Source of the DNA: JAJYZP01 sp049964535
GTDB taxonomy: Bacteria > Actinomycetota > Acidimicrobiia > Acidimicrobiales > Acidimicrobiaceae
DNA length: 47,198 bases
Reading direction: 5' to 3'
Assembly (NCBI GenBank): GCA_049964535.1
Contig: JBMFXG010000002.1
Location: forward strand, 1-47,198
Shown: one piece after another, positions 7,975 through 16,093 of the stretch
Layout: the number at the start of each line of letters is the position of its first letter
Numbering within the stretch: position 1 is the stretch's first letter
Made by a program: the position numbers and the translations under genes
Notes under the pieces: generated by a model
What the model saw: only the letters and a program-made list of their open reading frames with translations
The model's database searches: none
What the model was told of the DNA's origin: nothing

Positions 7975-9375
7975 ATGGCGGTAGCGGTCTGGTTTCGTCG
8001 AGATCTCCGACTCGCAGATAACCAGACGATTGAGCGTGCGAACGAGCTTGCACGACAGAGCGGTGAGGCCGGAGTCATGGGAGTATTTCTCTTTGACGAA
8101 GCTCTCGTGCGGTCGCTCGCTCAGACCGCTCGATTCCGTCGCTTGGTTGGAGCCGTGCGAGCGCTTGACGACCAGCTTCAAGGCTCGCTTAACGTGCTCT
8201 TTGGCGATCCAGTGGCTCGCCTAGCGTCGTTTGTGCGTGAGCATGAGGTCACAACGCTGCTGTATAGCTCCGATATCTCGCCCTTTGCCAACGCTCGAGA
8301 TCGGCGTGTCGATGAGGCGCTCTGCGCTCTCGGTGTTCAAGTGATGAGAGTCGACTACCCAACGCTTCTGCCACCTGGGACGGTCCGGACCGATGAGGGG
8401 CAACCGTATCGCGTCTTTACGCCGTACTTTCGACGATGGCGCCTCGGTGTACGTACTGTGGGTCCGGTCGCCTCTCACCTTGCGCCCTTCGGACCGGGAA
8501 TCAAGGACCTGCTGCCTTGGAATCTCGCCGACCAGGGGATGAGGGTCGAAGGGGAGCTCTCTGCGCTTGCGCAGTGGAGGAGCTTTCGTGAGTCTGCGCT
8601 CTCACGCTATGCAGCGCAGCGAGATCTCCCCGCACGACAAGGAACCTCACGTCTCTCGTGGGCGCTACACCTTGGGGTGCTGCATCCCCGTACGCTCCTT
8701 GCAGACCTGAGCGAGACCGATGAGGTATTTCTCGCGGAGCTCTGTTGGCGTGACTTCTATGCCGAGGTGTTGATGAGAAATCCAACGAGCACAACTGAGC
8801 CTCTCGATCAACGTTTTCGATGGATGGTCTGGGATGAGGGACCACGAGCCGACGACCGCTTCGAGGCTTGGAAGGCGGGAATGACCGGCTACCCGATCGT
8901 GGACGCCGGAATGCGACAGCTGCGTGAGGAGCACTGGATGCATAATCGGGTGCGGATGATCACCGCTTCCTTTTTGGTGAAGGATCTCCATATCCACTGG
9001 ACTCGGGGTGCCGCCTACTTCATGGAGATGCTCGAGGACGGTGATGTTGCGTCGAATACCCATGGGTGGCAGTGGGTTGCTGGCTCTGGTACCGATGCAT
9101 CGCCGTACTTTCGTATCTTCAACCCGATTCGTCAAGGAGAGCGCTTCGACCCAGATGGTGACTACGTCCGTCGCTACGTGCCGGAGCTCTCGGATCGGAT
9201 CGGCAAAGCCGTACACCAGCTCAACGTGGAGTCCGCCGGTGATCTCTTTGGTGCTACGTCCGGAAGAGCTCTTGGGGAGTATCCTCATCCGATTGTGGAT
9301 CACGCGCAAGAACGTGCCGAGTCGCTACGTCGCTTTGATCTCATGAAACGTGAAGCTCTACGAGCGGAGCAGTGA
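7975..9375 (+). CDS. phr: Deoxyribodipyrimidine photolyase (class I)
   Basis: A 466-residue flavoprotein that uses blue light to split cyclobutane pyrimidine dimers. The N-terminal antenna-binding domain begins AVAVWFRRDLRLADNQTI. The C-terminal FAD-binding domain has GMTGYPIVDAGMRQL, GWMHNRVRM-like HWMHNRVRMITASFLVKDL, and the signature DVASNTHGWQWVAGSGTD followed by SPYFRIFNP. The length is typical (450-480). AGAGAGGTGG lies just before the ATG. The 3' end overlaps the convergent iron-permease gene by 18 bases. A perfect dyad lies directly upstream. A CarH-like cobalamin regulator of the type that controls photolyase genes elsewhere is encoded 35 kb away in this window; a link is only a possibility. 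Confidence 0.95.
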   Translation: MAVAVWFRRDLRLADNQTIERANELARQSGEAGVMGVFLFDEALVRSLAQTARFRRLVGAVRALDDQLQGSLNVLFGDPVARLASFVREHEVTTLLYSSDISPFANARDRRVDEALCALGVQVMRVDYPTLLPPGTVRTDEGQPYRVFTPYFRRWRLGVRTVGPVASHLAPFGPGIKDLLPWNLADQGMRVEGELSALAQWRSFRESALSRYAAQRDLPARQGTSRLSWALHLGVLHPRTLLADLSETDEVFLAELCWRDFYAEVLMRNPTSTTEPLDQRFRWMVWDEGPRADDRFEAWKAGMTGYPIVDAGMRQLREEHWMHNRVRMITASFLVKDLHIHWTRGAAYFMEMLEDGDVASNTHGWQWVAGSGTDASPYFRIFNPIRQGERFDPDGDYVRRYVPELSDRIGKAVHQLNVESAGDLFGATSGRALGEYPHPIVDHAQERAESLRRFDLMKREALRAEQ

Positions 9376-10233
9376 TGCCTCCGGGGACGAGAGCCCCTTG
9401 GTCGACGGCCTTTTCGGACGACGTCTTCGAGTCGCTCTGATGAAGATGGAGAGCGTGATGCCGAGATAGAGCGACCACGCTAGGAGCTCAAGGGGCGTTG
9501 GTCGGGCAGCGTAACCAAGGAGAGTATGTGCCACATCTCCAAGGTTCGAGCCCTCACTGAGGTACGTTGTCGTGTTCCACAGTGGGTGGGCGAAGAAGGT
9601 GACCCATCCCAGCGACTGGAGGTCTTCAACGAGGTCCACGACGAGTGCTCCGGCAAAGACCAAAAGTGCTACGCCGAGTACTCGAAAAGCACGGGCGATG
9701 TTGAAGCGAAGACCCAAACGATAGATGCCGTAGGCGAGAACGAGAGCCGCCAGAGTGCCGAGCGCCGCACCGAAGGACGCAGCACCGACCCCACTTGAGA
9801 AAAGTATGGCAAGCGTAAAGACCATGGCCTCAAGTCCTTCTCGAAGTATCGCCTGGAAGGCGACGAGAAAGAGTGCGAGACCTCGGCTGCGGTTCTTTGA
9901 CTCCAAGGCGAGTCCAGCCGCCGAACGAAGGGCTCCAGGGATATCTTTGGAGTGTTTACTCATCCACATCGTCATCATCGTCAAGACGACGATGGCAATG
10001 AGGTAAAGAGCGCTCTCGATCATACTTTGGAGTCGGGTTCCCGCGTAGGTTTTGACCGACACGTAGAGGAGTGCGCCGACTGCAACTGCTAGGACGAGGG
10101 CGGAGATGACACCGGCCCAGATCACTCGCACGCTCTCTGGACGCCCCGACTTCTTGAGGAATGCCACGAGAATGGAGACGATCATTGCCGCCTCGATCCC
10201 CTCGCGTAAGAAAATGGCGAACGTTGCGATCAC
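9358..10233 (-). CDS. FTR1-family iron permease
   Basis: A 291-residue integral membrane protein with about seven hydrophobic segments. Both family iron-binding motifs are present: REGIE at residues 10-14 and REGLE near residue 130. FTR1/EfeU proteins move iron across the cytoplasmic membrane after oxidation of Fe(II) by a partner. No partner gene (efeO, efeB or a multicopper oxidase) is adjacent. The protein ends in an Arg/Lys-rich cytoplasmic tail. It is transcribed alone on the minus strand; an imperfect CCTAT...ATAGG dyad about 68 bases upstream is a candidate iron-responsive site. The gene fits an acidophilic, iron-exposed lifestyle, although FTR1 proteins also occur in neutrophiles. Confidence 0.92.
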   Translation of the reverse strand: MIATFAIFLREGIEAAMIVSILVAFLKKSGRPESVRVIWAGVISALVLAVAVGALLYVSVKTYAGTRLQSMIESALYLIAIVVLTMMTMWMSKHSKDIPGALRSAAGLALESKNRSRGLALFLVAFQAILREGLEAMVFTLAILFSSGVGAASFGAALGTLAALVLAYGIYRLGLRFNIARAFRVLGVALLVFAGALVVDLVEDLQSLGWVTFFAHPLWNTTTYLSEGSNLGDVAHTLLGYAARPTPLELLAWSLYLGITLSIFIRATRRRRPKRPSTKGLSSPEASLLRS

Positions 10234-10300
10234 TGGGATACCATCTGCATTGAACGAACGCCGTGTAGACCTTCAAAGTGGTCGGGCACCATGTAATAAT

Positions 10301-10323
10301 CCTATCTTGTTAGTGTAAATAGG
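10301..10323 (-). promoter_or_regulatory. Imperfect dyad upstream of the FTR1 gene
   Basis: An AT-rich 23-base element with outer arms CCTAT and ATAGG, in a locally AT-rich patch 68 bases before the permease start. It does not match the IdeR/DtxR consensus or a classic Fur box well. Its position makes it a candidate operator or promoter region for the permease. Confidence 0.25.
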
Positions 10324-10435
10324 TCGCGGTAACGAGCTCCGGCGCTACAGGGTAGGTTGATGCTCGTGGGCAGCGTAAGACAGGTGACGACGACCTTCAG
10401 CTCTGGCGTGGTATCGCAGCGGTGATCCAAGCGTG

Positions 10436-11209
10436 ATGAGCGAAGACGAGAGAGTGTCCGGTCTCGCTGCAAAGAGCAACGCAGACCGCAGGGCCGTCGA
10501 CGTCTCTGTAGTGTTGCCGTTCTACAATCCCGGACCGTTGCTTCGACCGACGGTACTACGAACACTCGAGGCGTTGGAGGCTAGCTCGCTCAGCTATGAG
10601 GTCGTAGCGGTCTCCGATGGCTCTTCGGAGGCCTCTGTGGCTGAGATCAGCGATCTCGCCTCGGAGAAGGTTCGAATCGTTCGACTCGGGTTGAACCAAG
10701 GCAAGGGAGCGGCAGTACGCCTTGGTCTTGCGCTCAGCAAGGGACGGTATCGAGGCTTTATGGACGCCGATGGCGATATCGATCCCGCAGTGCTGCCGAT
10801 CTACCTCGCCTACGTGAGAGCGGGGCGCGCCGATATCATCTATGGCTCGAAGCGTCATCCTGACTCCGATGTGGTGTATCCGCTCCTTCGACGGTGGTAC
10901 TCGTTCGTCTTCCAGCGCTTCGTCCGAACGCTCTTTCGGCTTCATGTTCCCGATACGCAGACCGGTATCAAGTTCATTCGAGACGAGGCCTTGCTAGGGA
11001 TACTGCCGAAGGCTTGCGAGGTGGGCTTCGCCTTCGATGTTGAACTCTTTGTGGTCGCGCTCAAGCTCGGGTTTAACGGCTTTACCGAAGCACCGGTCGT
11101 CATCGGACGACGAGTGGCGTCGACGATCGATGTACGTGCCATCGTTGGAATCATCACTGACACTCTCGCCGTTGCTCGCAGGCTCCGTAGCGGACGCTAC
11201 GGTGTGTGA
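10436..11209 (+). CDS. Family 2 glycosyltransferase (dolichyl-phosphate-sugar synthase-like)
   Basis: A 257-residue GT-A fold glycosyltransferase. The N-terminal nucleotide-sugar site is VSVVLPFYNPG, followed by AVSDGSSE, NQGKGAAVRLGL and the metal-binding DADGD (DxD). TQTGIKFI matches the polyprenyl-phosphate sugar transferase subgroup, which moves glucose or mannose from a nucleotide sugar to a lipid carrier for cell-wall or glycan assembly. There is no C-terminal membrane anchor, unlike GtrB-type members. ATG 10436 is preceded in frame by a GTG (10433). It is apparently a single-gene unit, divergent from the iron permease and upstream of hrcA. The acceptor and donor are not determinable from sequence. 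Confidence 0.85.
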   Translation: MSEDERVSGLAAKSNADRRAVDVSVVLPFYNPGPLLRPTVLRTLEALEASSLSYEVVAVSDGSSEASVAEISDLASEKVRIVRLGLNQGKGAAVRLGLALSKGRYRGFMDADGDIDPAVLPIYLAYVRAGRADIIYGSKRHPDSDVVYPLLRRWYSFVFQRFVRTLFRLHVPDTQTGIKFIRDEALLGILPKACEVGFAFDVELFVVALKLGFNGFTEAPVVIGRRVASTIDVRAIVGIITDTLAVARRLRSGRYGV

Positions 11210-11274
11210 TCGATCGACCGTTAAGGGAGTTCGGCTAGGAACGAGGTCGAGACCTTTCAGGGAGTGGCCGGTAG

Positions 11275-11300
11275 TATAGATGCCAATGATGACATCTATA
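11275..11300. promoter_or_regulatory. Inverted repeat TATAGATG-N10-CATCTATA upstream of hrcA
   Basis: A perfect 8-base inverted repeat with a 10-base spacer, ending 61 bases before the hrcA start. The 8-10-8 layout is similar in shape to the HrcA operator CIRCE (9-9-9), but the sequence differs from TTAGCACTC-N9-GAGTGCTAA. It may be a divergent HrcA operator or the site of another regulator. Confidence 0.4.
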
Positions 11301-11361
11301 TCAAGGAGTAAGCGGTCGAGGAGCATGATGAGGGTTGCTGCTGTAGGGAGGAGTCTGTGTC

Positions 11362-12384
11362 TTGGTTGACGAACTTGAACCGCGTAAGGCCTCCATACTG
11401 AGGGTAGTGATCGATGAGTACGTTCGAACGGCTGAGCCTGTCGGATCTCAGCACGTAGCCTCTTCCGGTGATGTCAGGGCGTCGGCCGCTACCATCCGTA
11501 ACGATATGGCCGCCCTCGAGCATGAAGGATATCTCAGCCAGCCACACGTCAGTGCTGGTCGCATACCGACCGATAAGGGTTATCGTTACTTCGTCGATAA
11601 GTTTCAAGGTTCTGAGAGCCTTGACTCTCGGTCCTCCCTTTTGCTCCGGGACTTCTTCGAGCACACTCGTGGTGAGATCGAGCAGTTGCTCCATGAAACA
11701 TCAAAGCTCTTGTCGACGTTGACGAACTACACATCGGTGCTCACCGCTGCCTCTACGAAGACTCGTGAGATCCGACACGTACAACTTGTGCAGCTATCAC
11801 CAACTTTAGCCATGGCGGTCATGGTCGACTACACCGGTGCGATTCGAAAGAATCTCTTCGATATCAGTGAACCGGAGCTCCAAGGCTGTTCTGATGAGAG
11901 TTTCGAGCGAGCCTCGAACCTTTTGACGCGAACACTGCGAGGCAGTATCGACCTGGACTCCGTTGAGCTTGCCAAAACCGGAGATCCTTTGGCAGATCAA
12001 CTTGCCCTCCTTGGAAGTCGAAGTGTGCTAGAGATGGTGGACGTTGACGATGAGGAGCTGGTGATCAACGAGGCCTCGAAGGTGGCAAACTCCTTCTTGG
12101 CGGTGGAGCAGGTAAGTAGAGTTCTTGAGACCTTAGAGCAGCAGATCTTGGTGGTCTCGTTGATGAAAAGTATCGTCGATCGTGGACAGACCGTCTCGAT
12201 AGGAGAAGAGAACGGCGTCGACTCTCTGATCGATTGTGCCCTCGTAATCGCTCCTTATGAGTTTGAGGGACGCCGAGTAGGATCTATTGGAGTAATTGGA
12301 CCTACGAGAATGAACTATCCGCTTGCGATCGCTGCGGTCCAACAGGTATCGCAGGGCATTGGTAGCAGAAGAGCTGAAGGATGA
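11362..12384 (+). CDS. hrcA: Heat-inducible transcription repressor HrcA
   Basis: A 340-residue repressor of chaperone genes. The N-terminal winged helix is PRKASILRVVIDEYVRTAEPVGSQH followed by SAATIRNDMAALEHEGYLSQPHVSAGRIPT, the strongly conserved DNA-binding stretch. A GAF-like regulatory domain follows, with C-terminal GVIGPTRMNYPLAIAAVQ. The start is TTG at 11362, with AGGGAGGAG about 9 bases upstream. It is the first gene of hrcA-dnaJ-rsmE, an order shared by many actinobacteria. HrcA normally binds CIRCE and is kept active by GroEL. No canonical CIRCE is seen here, only an inverted repeat of similar shape. Confidence 0.95.
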   Translation: MVDELEPRKASILRVVIDEYVRTAEPVGSQHVASSGDVRASAATIRNDMAALEHEGYLSQPHVSAGRIPTDKGYRYFVDKFQGSESLDSRSSLLLRDFFEHTRGEIEQLLHETSKLLSTLTNYTSVLTAASTKTREIRHVQLVQLSPTLAMAVMVDYTGAIRKNLFDISEPELQGCSDESFERASNLLTRTLRGSIDLDSVELAKTGDPLADQLALLGSRSVLEMVDVDDEELVINEASKVANSFLAVEQVSRVLETLEQQILVVSLMKSIVDRGQTVSIGEENGVDSLIDCALVIAPYEFEGRRVGSIGVIGPTRMNYPLAIAAVQQVSQGIGSRRAEG

Positions 12385-12387
12385 TCG

Positions 12388-13503
12388 TTGGCTGATTTCT
12401 ATGAACTACTCGGGGTCTCGAAGAACGCTACCGATGATGAGATTAAGCGTTCGTATAGGAAGCTGGCGAGAGAGCTTCATCCCGACACGAACGGTGGTGA
12501 TCCGGTAGCAGAGAACAGGTTCAAGGAGATCACCGTAGCGTACGACACGTTGCGGGATCCCGAGAAGCGGCGTCAATACGACATGTTTGGCTCGACGGGC
12601 GCTCGAGGTGGCGGACCTGGTGGAGATTTCTTTGCCCCAAACTTTGGGGATATCTTTGAGAACATCTTCGGCCAATCCTTCGGCACCTCCGGTCGTGGTG
12701 GCGGTCGACCAATGCATCAAGGCGAAGACATGGAGGCGACCGTCTCTCTGACCTTTGAGGAGTCGGTCTTTGGAACCGAGAAAGAGGTGACGGTTCGAAT
12801 ACCGGTCACCTGCACGACCTGCGGAGGCAATGGAGCGAAGGTCGGTACCGCCCCCTCAGTCTGTCAGGCCTGTGGTGGCTCTGGACAGGTCCGTAGAGTC
12901 AGTCAGACACTTCTCGGGAGAATGATGACCGCTGCGCCCTGTGATCGCTGCCGAGGCGAGGGTCAGATCATCACCACTCCTTGTCAGGATTGCCGAGGCG
13001 AGGGTCGTCGAACCGAAGAGCGAACGTATCGAGTTGAGATCCAACCGGGTGTCGATGATGGTTCGATCCTACGTTTGACGGGAAGAGGCCCCGCTGGTCC
13101 CAGAGGAGGATATCCAGGCAATCTCTTCCTGCATCTCGCAGTGGCCCCATCCGATCGCTTTCGGCGTGAGGGTAACGAACTGATCTCCTCGCAGACCATC
13201 TCCTTTGCCCAGGCTGCTCTCGGAACGACGATCGAGTTCGAGACTCTCGAAGATACCGTTGAGCTCAATATCGCACCGGGAACGCAGAGCGGTAAGGTCG
13301 TTCGTTTCCGAAATAGAGGCGTTCCGCATCTTGGAGGAAGAGGGCGAGGCGACCTCCTCGTTGAACTCGTCGTTGAGACACCTCGGGACCTCAAGGAGGA
13401 AGAGGTCTCGCTCCTGATGCGCCTAGCGGAGATTCGAGGAGAAAAGGTGAGCGACCCTCACGAACACGGCCTCTTTTCAAAGCTAAAGTCGGCTTTTCGT
13501 TGA
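12388..13503 (+). CDS. dnaJ: Chaperone protein DnaJ (type I)
   Basis: A 371-residue Hsp40 co-chaperone that stimulates the DnaK ATPase. The J domain at residues 1-70 has the HPD tripeptide in LARELHPDTNGG. A Gly/Phe-rich linker follows, then four CxxCxGxG-type zinc motifs (CTTCGGNG, CQACGGSG, CDRCRGEG, CQDCRGEG) and the C-terminal substrate-binding domains. The start is TTG at 12388, three bases after the hrcA stop, with GAAGGATG just upstream. It is not beside dnaK/grpE, so this is probably the second actinobacterial DnaJ type (DnaJ2), co-transcribed with hrcA. Confidence 0.96.
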   Translation: MADFYELLGVSKNATDDEIKRSYRKLARELHPDTNGGDPVAENRFKEITVAYDTLRDPEKRRQYDMFGSTGARGGGPGGDFFAPNFGDIFENIFGQSFGTSGRGGGRPMHQGEDMEATVSLTFEESVFGTEKEVTVRIPVTCTTCGGNGAKVGTAPSVCQACGGSGQVRRVSQTLLGRMMTAAPCDRCRGEGQIITTPCQDCRGEGRRTEERTYRVEIQPGVDDGSILRLTGRGPAGPRGGYPGNLFLHLAVAPSDRFRREGNELISSQTISFAQAALGTTIEFETLEDTVELNIAPGTQSGKVVRFRNRGVPHLGGRGRGDLLVELVVETPRDLKEEEVSLLMRLAEIRGEKVSDPHEHGLFSKLKSAFR

Positions 13504-14280
13504 GTGACCACTCTCTCTGACACTGGCTCTCGCGAGAGTGATCCGCGGAGGCTCGGTTCGGGGCCGGTCATCTACGTCCAAGATCTGAGCTCTCGGGAGC
13601 TCTCTGATGAGAGCTATCACCACCTCTTCCGAGTCCGGCGGGTGCGCGATGGCGAGCACGTCGTACTTGGTGACGGAGTCGGGGGGCTCTTACCGGTCGT
13701 TGTGCGACGAGTTGGAGGTTCAAAGGCGACGGAACGGTTCGAGCTGGAACCACTGGGAGAGATCTTTCGAGCTGCTCAGCCAGGGCCATCGGTCGGTGTG
13801 GCGAGCTTCCTTCCTTCCAACGATCGGCTCTCCTTCCTAGTACAGAAGACCGTTGAGTGTGGAGTTGATGAACTCTACCTGATCGGTGATCCGAAAGGAA
13901 CGAGTCGTTCGGGGAGAGACCGCAGCCCAGATGGAGGCCGGATCGATCGTATCGTTCGTGAGGCGTGTGGTCAAGCGAAAAGGGCCTTCCTTCCCACAGT
14001 AGGGATATTTCCGAGTCCTGATCTCTTCTTGAACGAGATGGGTCAGCGGGTAGCGCTCTGCGGAAGCGACGGTGATCCGCCCACCCTTGACCGCAGCCTC
14101 TGGCTCATTGGTCCAGAATCTGGGATAGTCGATTCTCCGCTCGCGTCCGCTCTGCCGCGCGTCTGCCTCTCTACCGAAGTGCTACGAATTGAGACTGCGA
14201 GTGTTGTGGCAGGAGCGCTCCTAGTGGCGTTACGGTCTGTTCTCGTGGTCGAGAAGTCGCGAAAATCGCACAAAAGTTGA
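13504..14280 (+). CDS. rsmE: 16S rRNA (uracil-1498-N3)-methyltransferase RsmE
   Basis: A 258-residue SPOUT-class methyltransferase that methylates U1498 at the decoding site of 16S rRNA. The N-terminal PUA-like domain (HHLFRVRRVRDGEHVVLGDG) is followed by the knot domain with QKTVECGVDELYLIGD, REACGQAKRAFLP, LIGPESGI (usually GPEGG) and LSTEVLRIETASV (usually LRTETA). Both replacements are mild. The GTG start immediately follows the dnaJ stop, so translation is coupled. The gene order dnaJ-rsmE is conserved in actinobacteria. Confidence 0.94.
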   Translation: MTTLSDTGSRESDPRRLGSGPVIYVQDLSSRELSDESYHHLFRVRRVRDGEHVVLGDGVGGLLPVVVRRVGGSKATERFELEPLGEIFRAAQPGPSVGVASFLPSNDRLSFLVQKTVECGVDELYLIGDPKGTSRSGRDRSPDGGRIDRIVREACGQAKRAFLPTVGIFPSPDLFLNEMGQRVALCGSDGDPPTLDRSLWLIGPESGIVDSPLASALPRVCLSTEVLRIETASVVAGALLVALRSVLVVEKSRKSHKS

Positions 14281-14287
14281 GTTTGTC

Positions 14288-14316
14288 TTGCTTTTTCTTC
14301 ACCGAGAGTGTATGAA
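14288..14316 (+). promoter_or_regulatory. Candidate promoter of the BldD-type regulator gene
   Basis: TTGCTT at 14288-14293, a 17-base spacer, and TATGAA at 14311-14316. A transcript would start about 7 bases after the -10 box, essentially at the ATG at 14325. This would explain the lack of a usable ribosome binding site: the mRNA is probably leaderless, which is common in actinobacteria. This is inferred from pattern and spacing only. Confidence 0.45.
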
Positions 14317-14324
14317 TAGAAGGC

Positions 14325-14933
14325 ATGGATGACGAGAAGGTGAAAGATCGTTACGCAGCAAAGGTGGGTTTGCGGCTACGTTCTGTGAGAAAGCAGAAGA
14401 AACTATCGCTACAAGCGGTCGAGGCGATCTCCGAGATGGAGTTTAAAGCGTCGGTTCTAGGAGCGTACGAGCGTGGAGAGCGGTCGATATCGGTGCCCCG
14501 GCTCCAACGCCTCGCAGCGCTCTATTCAGTTCCGGTCGATCAACTGCTCCCTCAAGATCAGGGGTTTGTGGCACACGCGAGTGACCGAACGAACGGTGAG
14601 CGATCGGGCCTGAGCGCCGAGGATCACGTGGTGATCGTGGAGTCGGGAGATTTCGACGACGACGAGAGTTCGCTTCGTGGTCCGTGGCGAAGTCGTTGGG
14701 AGCCGGAGGCGAAGGTCACGATCGATCTGACGCGTCTCGTAGAGGTCTCTGGTCCTGAGCGTGATCTGCTCAAGCGGTACTTGGACATGATCCAAGTCCA
14801 CCGTCAGGACTTCAACGGACGCATGATTACCATTCGCTACGACGACCTCCGCATCATTGGTGCGCTCTTTGAGATGACCCCGCGAGATATGATCGTTCGC
14901 CTTGAAGAGCTTGGGCTGCGTATGACGGTGTAG
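14325..14933 (+). CDS. bldD: BldD-type developmental regulator with cyclic-di-GMP binding motif
   Basis: A 202-residue protein with an N-terminal XRE helix-turn-helix (residues 13-76: LRLRSVRKQKKLSLQAVEAI, LGAYERGERSISVPRLQRLA). A variable acidic linker (about 80-128) follows, then a C-terminal domain aligning with Streptomyces BldD (DLTRL, RYLDMIQVHRQDFNG, IRYDDLRIIGALFEMTP). The tandem cyclic-di-GMP signature RxD-x8-RxxD is intact as R160-Q-D162 ... R171-Y-D-D174. BldD is a dimeric repressor of development that is glued together by tetrameric cyclic-di-GMP. The linker is longer than in Streptomyces (202 against 167 residues). It lies 45 bases after rsmE with its own candidate promoter and is followed after 12 bases by hemW. 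Confidence 0.88.
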   Translation: MDDEKVKDRYAAKVGLRLRSVRKQKKLSLQAVEAISEMEFKASVLGAYERGERSISVPRLQRLAALYSVPVDQLLPQDQGFVAHASDRTNGERSGLSAEDHVVIVESGDFDDDESSLRGPWRSRWEPEAKVTIDLTRLVEVSGPERDLLKRYLDMIQVHRQDFNGRMITIRYDDLRIIGALFEMTPRDMIVRLEELGLRMTV

Positions 14934-14945
14934 GCACCGTCGCCC

Positions 14946-16088
14946 ATGCGCTATCAACTTCTTCGACCTAGTCTTCCCCGAGGATCTTCTTTCGGGGGAG
15001 TCTACGTTCATGTACCGTTCTGTGAACAGGCCTGCTCGTACTGCGCCTTTTCGGTAGTCGTCGGGAAAGAGGCCCTCATCCCTGACTACCTCCGGGCTCT
15101 GCGGGCTGAGTGGGTTGCTCTGCGGGAGACGCTGAGCTGGACCCCTTCTACTCTCTTCATCGGAGGCGGAACACCGTCACAGATCGGGTCGGAGGGACTC
15201 TCGGAGCTGCTGGAGATCTTCTCGGATGAGAACTTCGAGGAGATTACGGTCGAGGTGAATCCGGAGTCGTTGTCTAAGCAGTTGGTGTCGGCGCTGCGAG
15301 CAGCGAGCGTCACTCGCGTCTCGGTCGGGGTTCAGAGCTTCGATGCTGAGGTCTTGCGATCGTTCCGACGCGCGCATGATCCAGAGACTGCGCGAGACGC
15401 GCTGCTCTGCCTCCGAGAGGGCGGCTTGGAGAACGTTAGCATCGATCTCATCTTTGGTGCCGTATGTGAATCGGACGCTTCGTGGGAGCGGACCTTGATG
15501 ATGGCGATGGACCCTGAGTTTGCGATCCAACATGTGAGTTGTTACGCCTTAACGGTGGAGAAGCGTACGAGGCTGCACGCCTCGGTAGCGGACCATCCAC
15601 ATGAAGACGTTCTTGCGCGCCGATACCGTTTCGCAGACGACCTTCTCGCTGACTACGGGTTCTTGGACTACGAGATCTCCAACTGGGCCCGTCAAGGTTA
15701 CTATTCAAGGCACAACGTGAACTACTGGCGACGGCGGCCCTACGTTGGGGTCGGCGTTGCCGCGCACTCTTTTGACGGTACGCGACGGTGGTGGAACGAG
15801 AGCTCTTTCAATCGATATCTTCGGGCAATCGATGAAGGGCGATCACCGGTGGTTGGTTCCGAGCTTCTGAGTGCGACTGAGATCCGTAGCGAGGAGATCA
15901 TGCTTGGACTGCGCTGTAGCGATGGCATCCCGTGTGACTGGGTAGTTATCCCAGACGAGCTTCAATTCTTTGTGGAGATCAGAGAGGGTCGCTATCATCT
16001 CAAGGCAGAGGCCAAGATCCTCGCAGATTCGGTACTTGCTGCACTCCTAGAAAAGTTGGACGACGACTTCAAGGCGAGATCTAGCTGA
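14946..16088 (+). CDS. hemW: Radical SAM heme chaperone HemW
   Basis: A 380-residue radical SAM protein related to oxygen-independent coproporphyrinogen oxidase. The 4Fe-4S ligands are CxxxCxxC in VPFCEQACSYCAFS at residues 26-36. IGGGTPS and VEVNPES follow in the SAM-binding part. NYWRRRPYVGVGVAAHSFDG is the HemW-specific region. The extra Cys of true HemN (CxxxCxxCxC) is replaced, so the protein is most likely the heme carrier/insertase HemW rather than a coproporphyrinogen dehydrogenase. ATG 14946 lies 12 bases after the bldD stop. The N-terminus matches HemW length (370-390). Confidence 0.92.
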   Translation: MRYQLLRPSLPRGSSFGGVYVHVPFCEQACSYCAFSVVVGKEALIPDYLRALRAEWVALRETLSWTPSTLFIGGGTPSQIGSEGLSELLEIFSDENFEEITVEVNPESLSKQLVSALRAASVTRVSVGVQSFDAEVLRSFRRAHDPETARDALLCLREGGLENVSIDLIFGAVCESDASWERTLMMAMDPEFAIQHVSCYALTVEKRTRLHASVADHPHEDVLARRYRFADDLLADYGFLDYEISNWARQGYYSRHNVNYWRRRPYVGVGVAAHSFDGTRRWWNESSFNRYLRAIDEGRSPVVGSELLSATEIRSEEIMLGLRCSDGIPCDWVVIPDELQFFVEIREGRYHLKAEAKILADSVLAALLEKLDDDFKARSS

Positions 16089-16093
16089 GATCG

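Noticed and set aside
7880..7975. Dyad at 7938-7956 as the lepA terminator
   Set aside because: With a one-base centre it makes a poor RNA hairpin and no T-run follows; an operator is the better reading.
11220..11361. Canonical CIRCE element before hrcA
   Set aside because: TTAGCACTC-N9-GAGTGCTAA is not present; only a differently sequenced inverted repeat was found.
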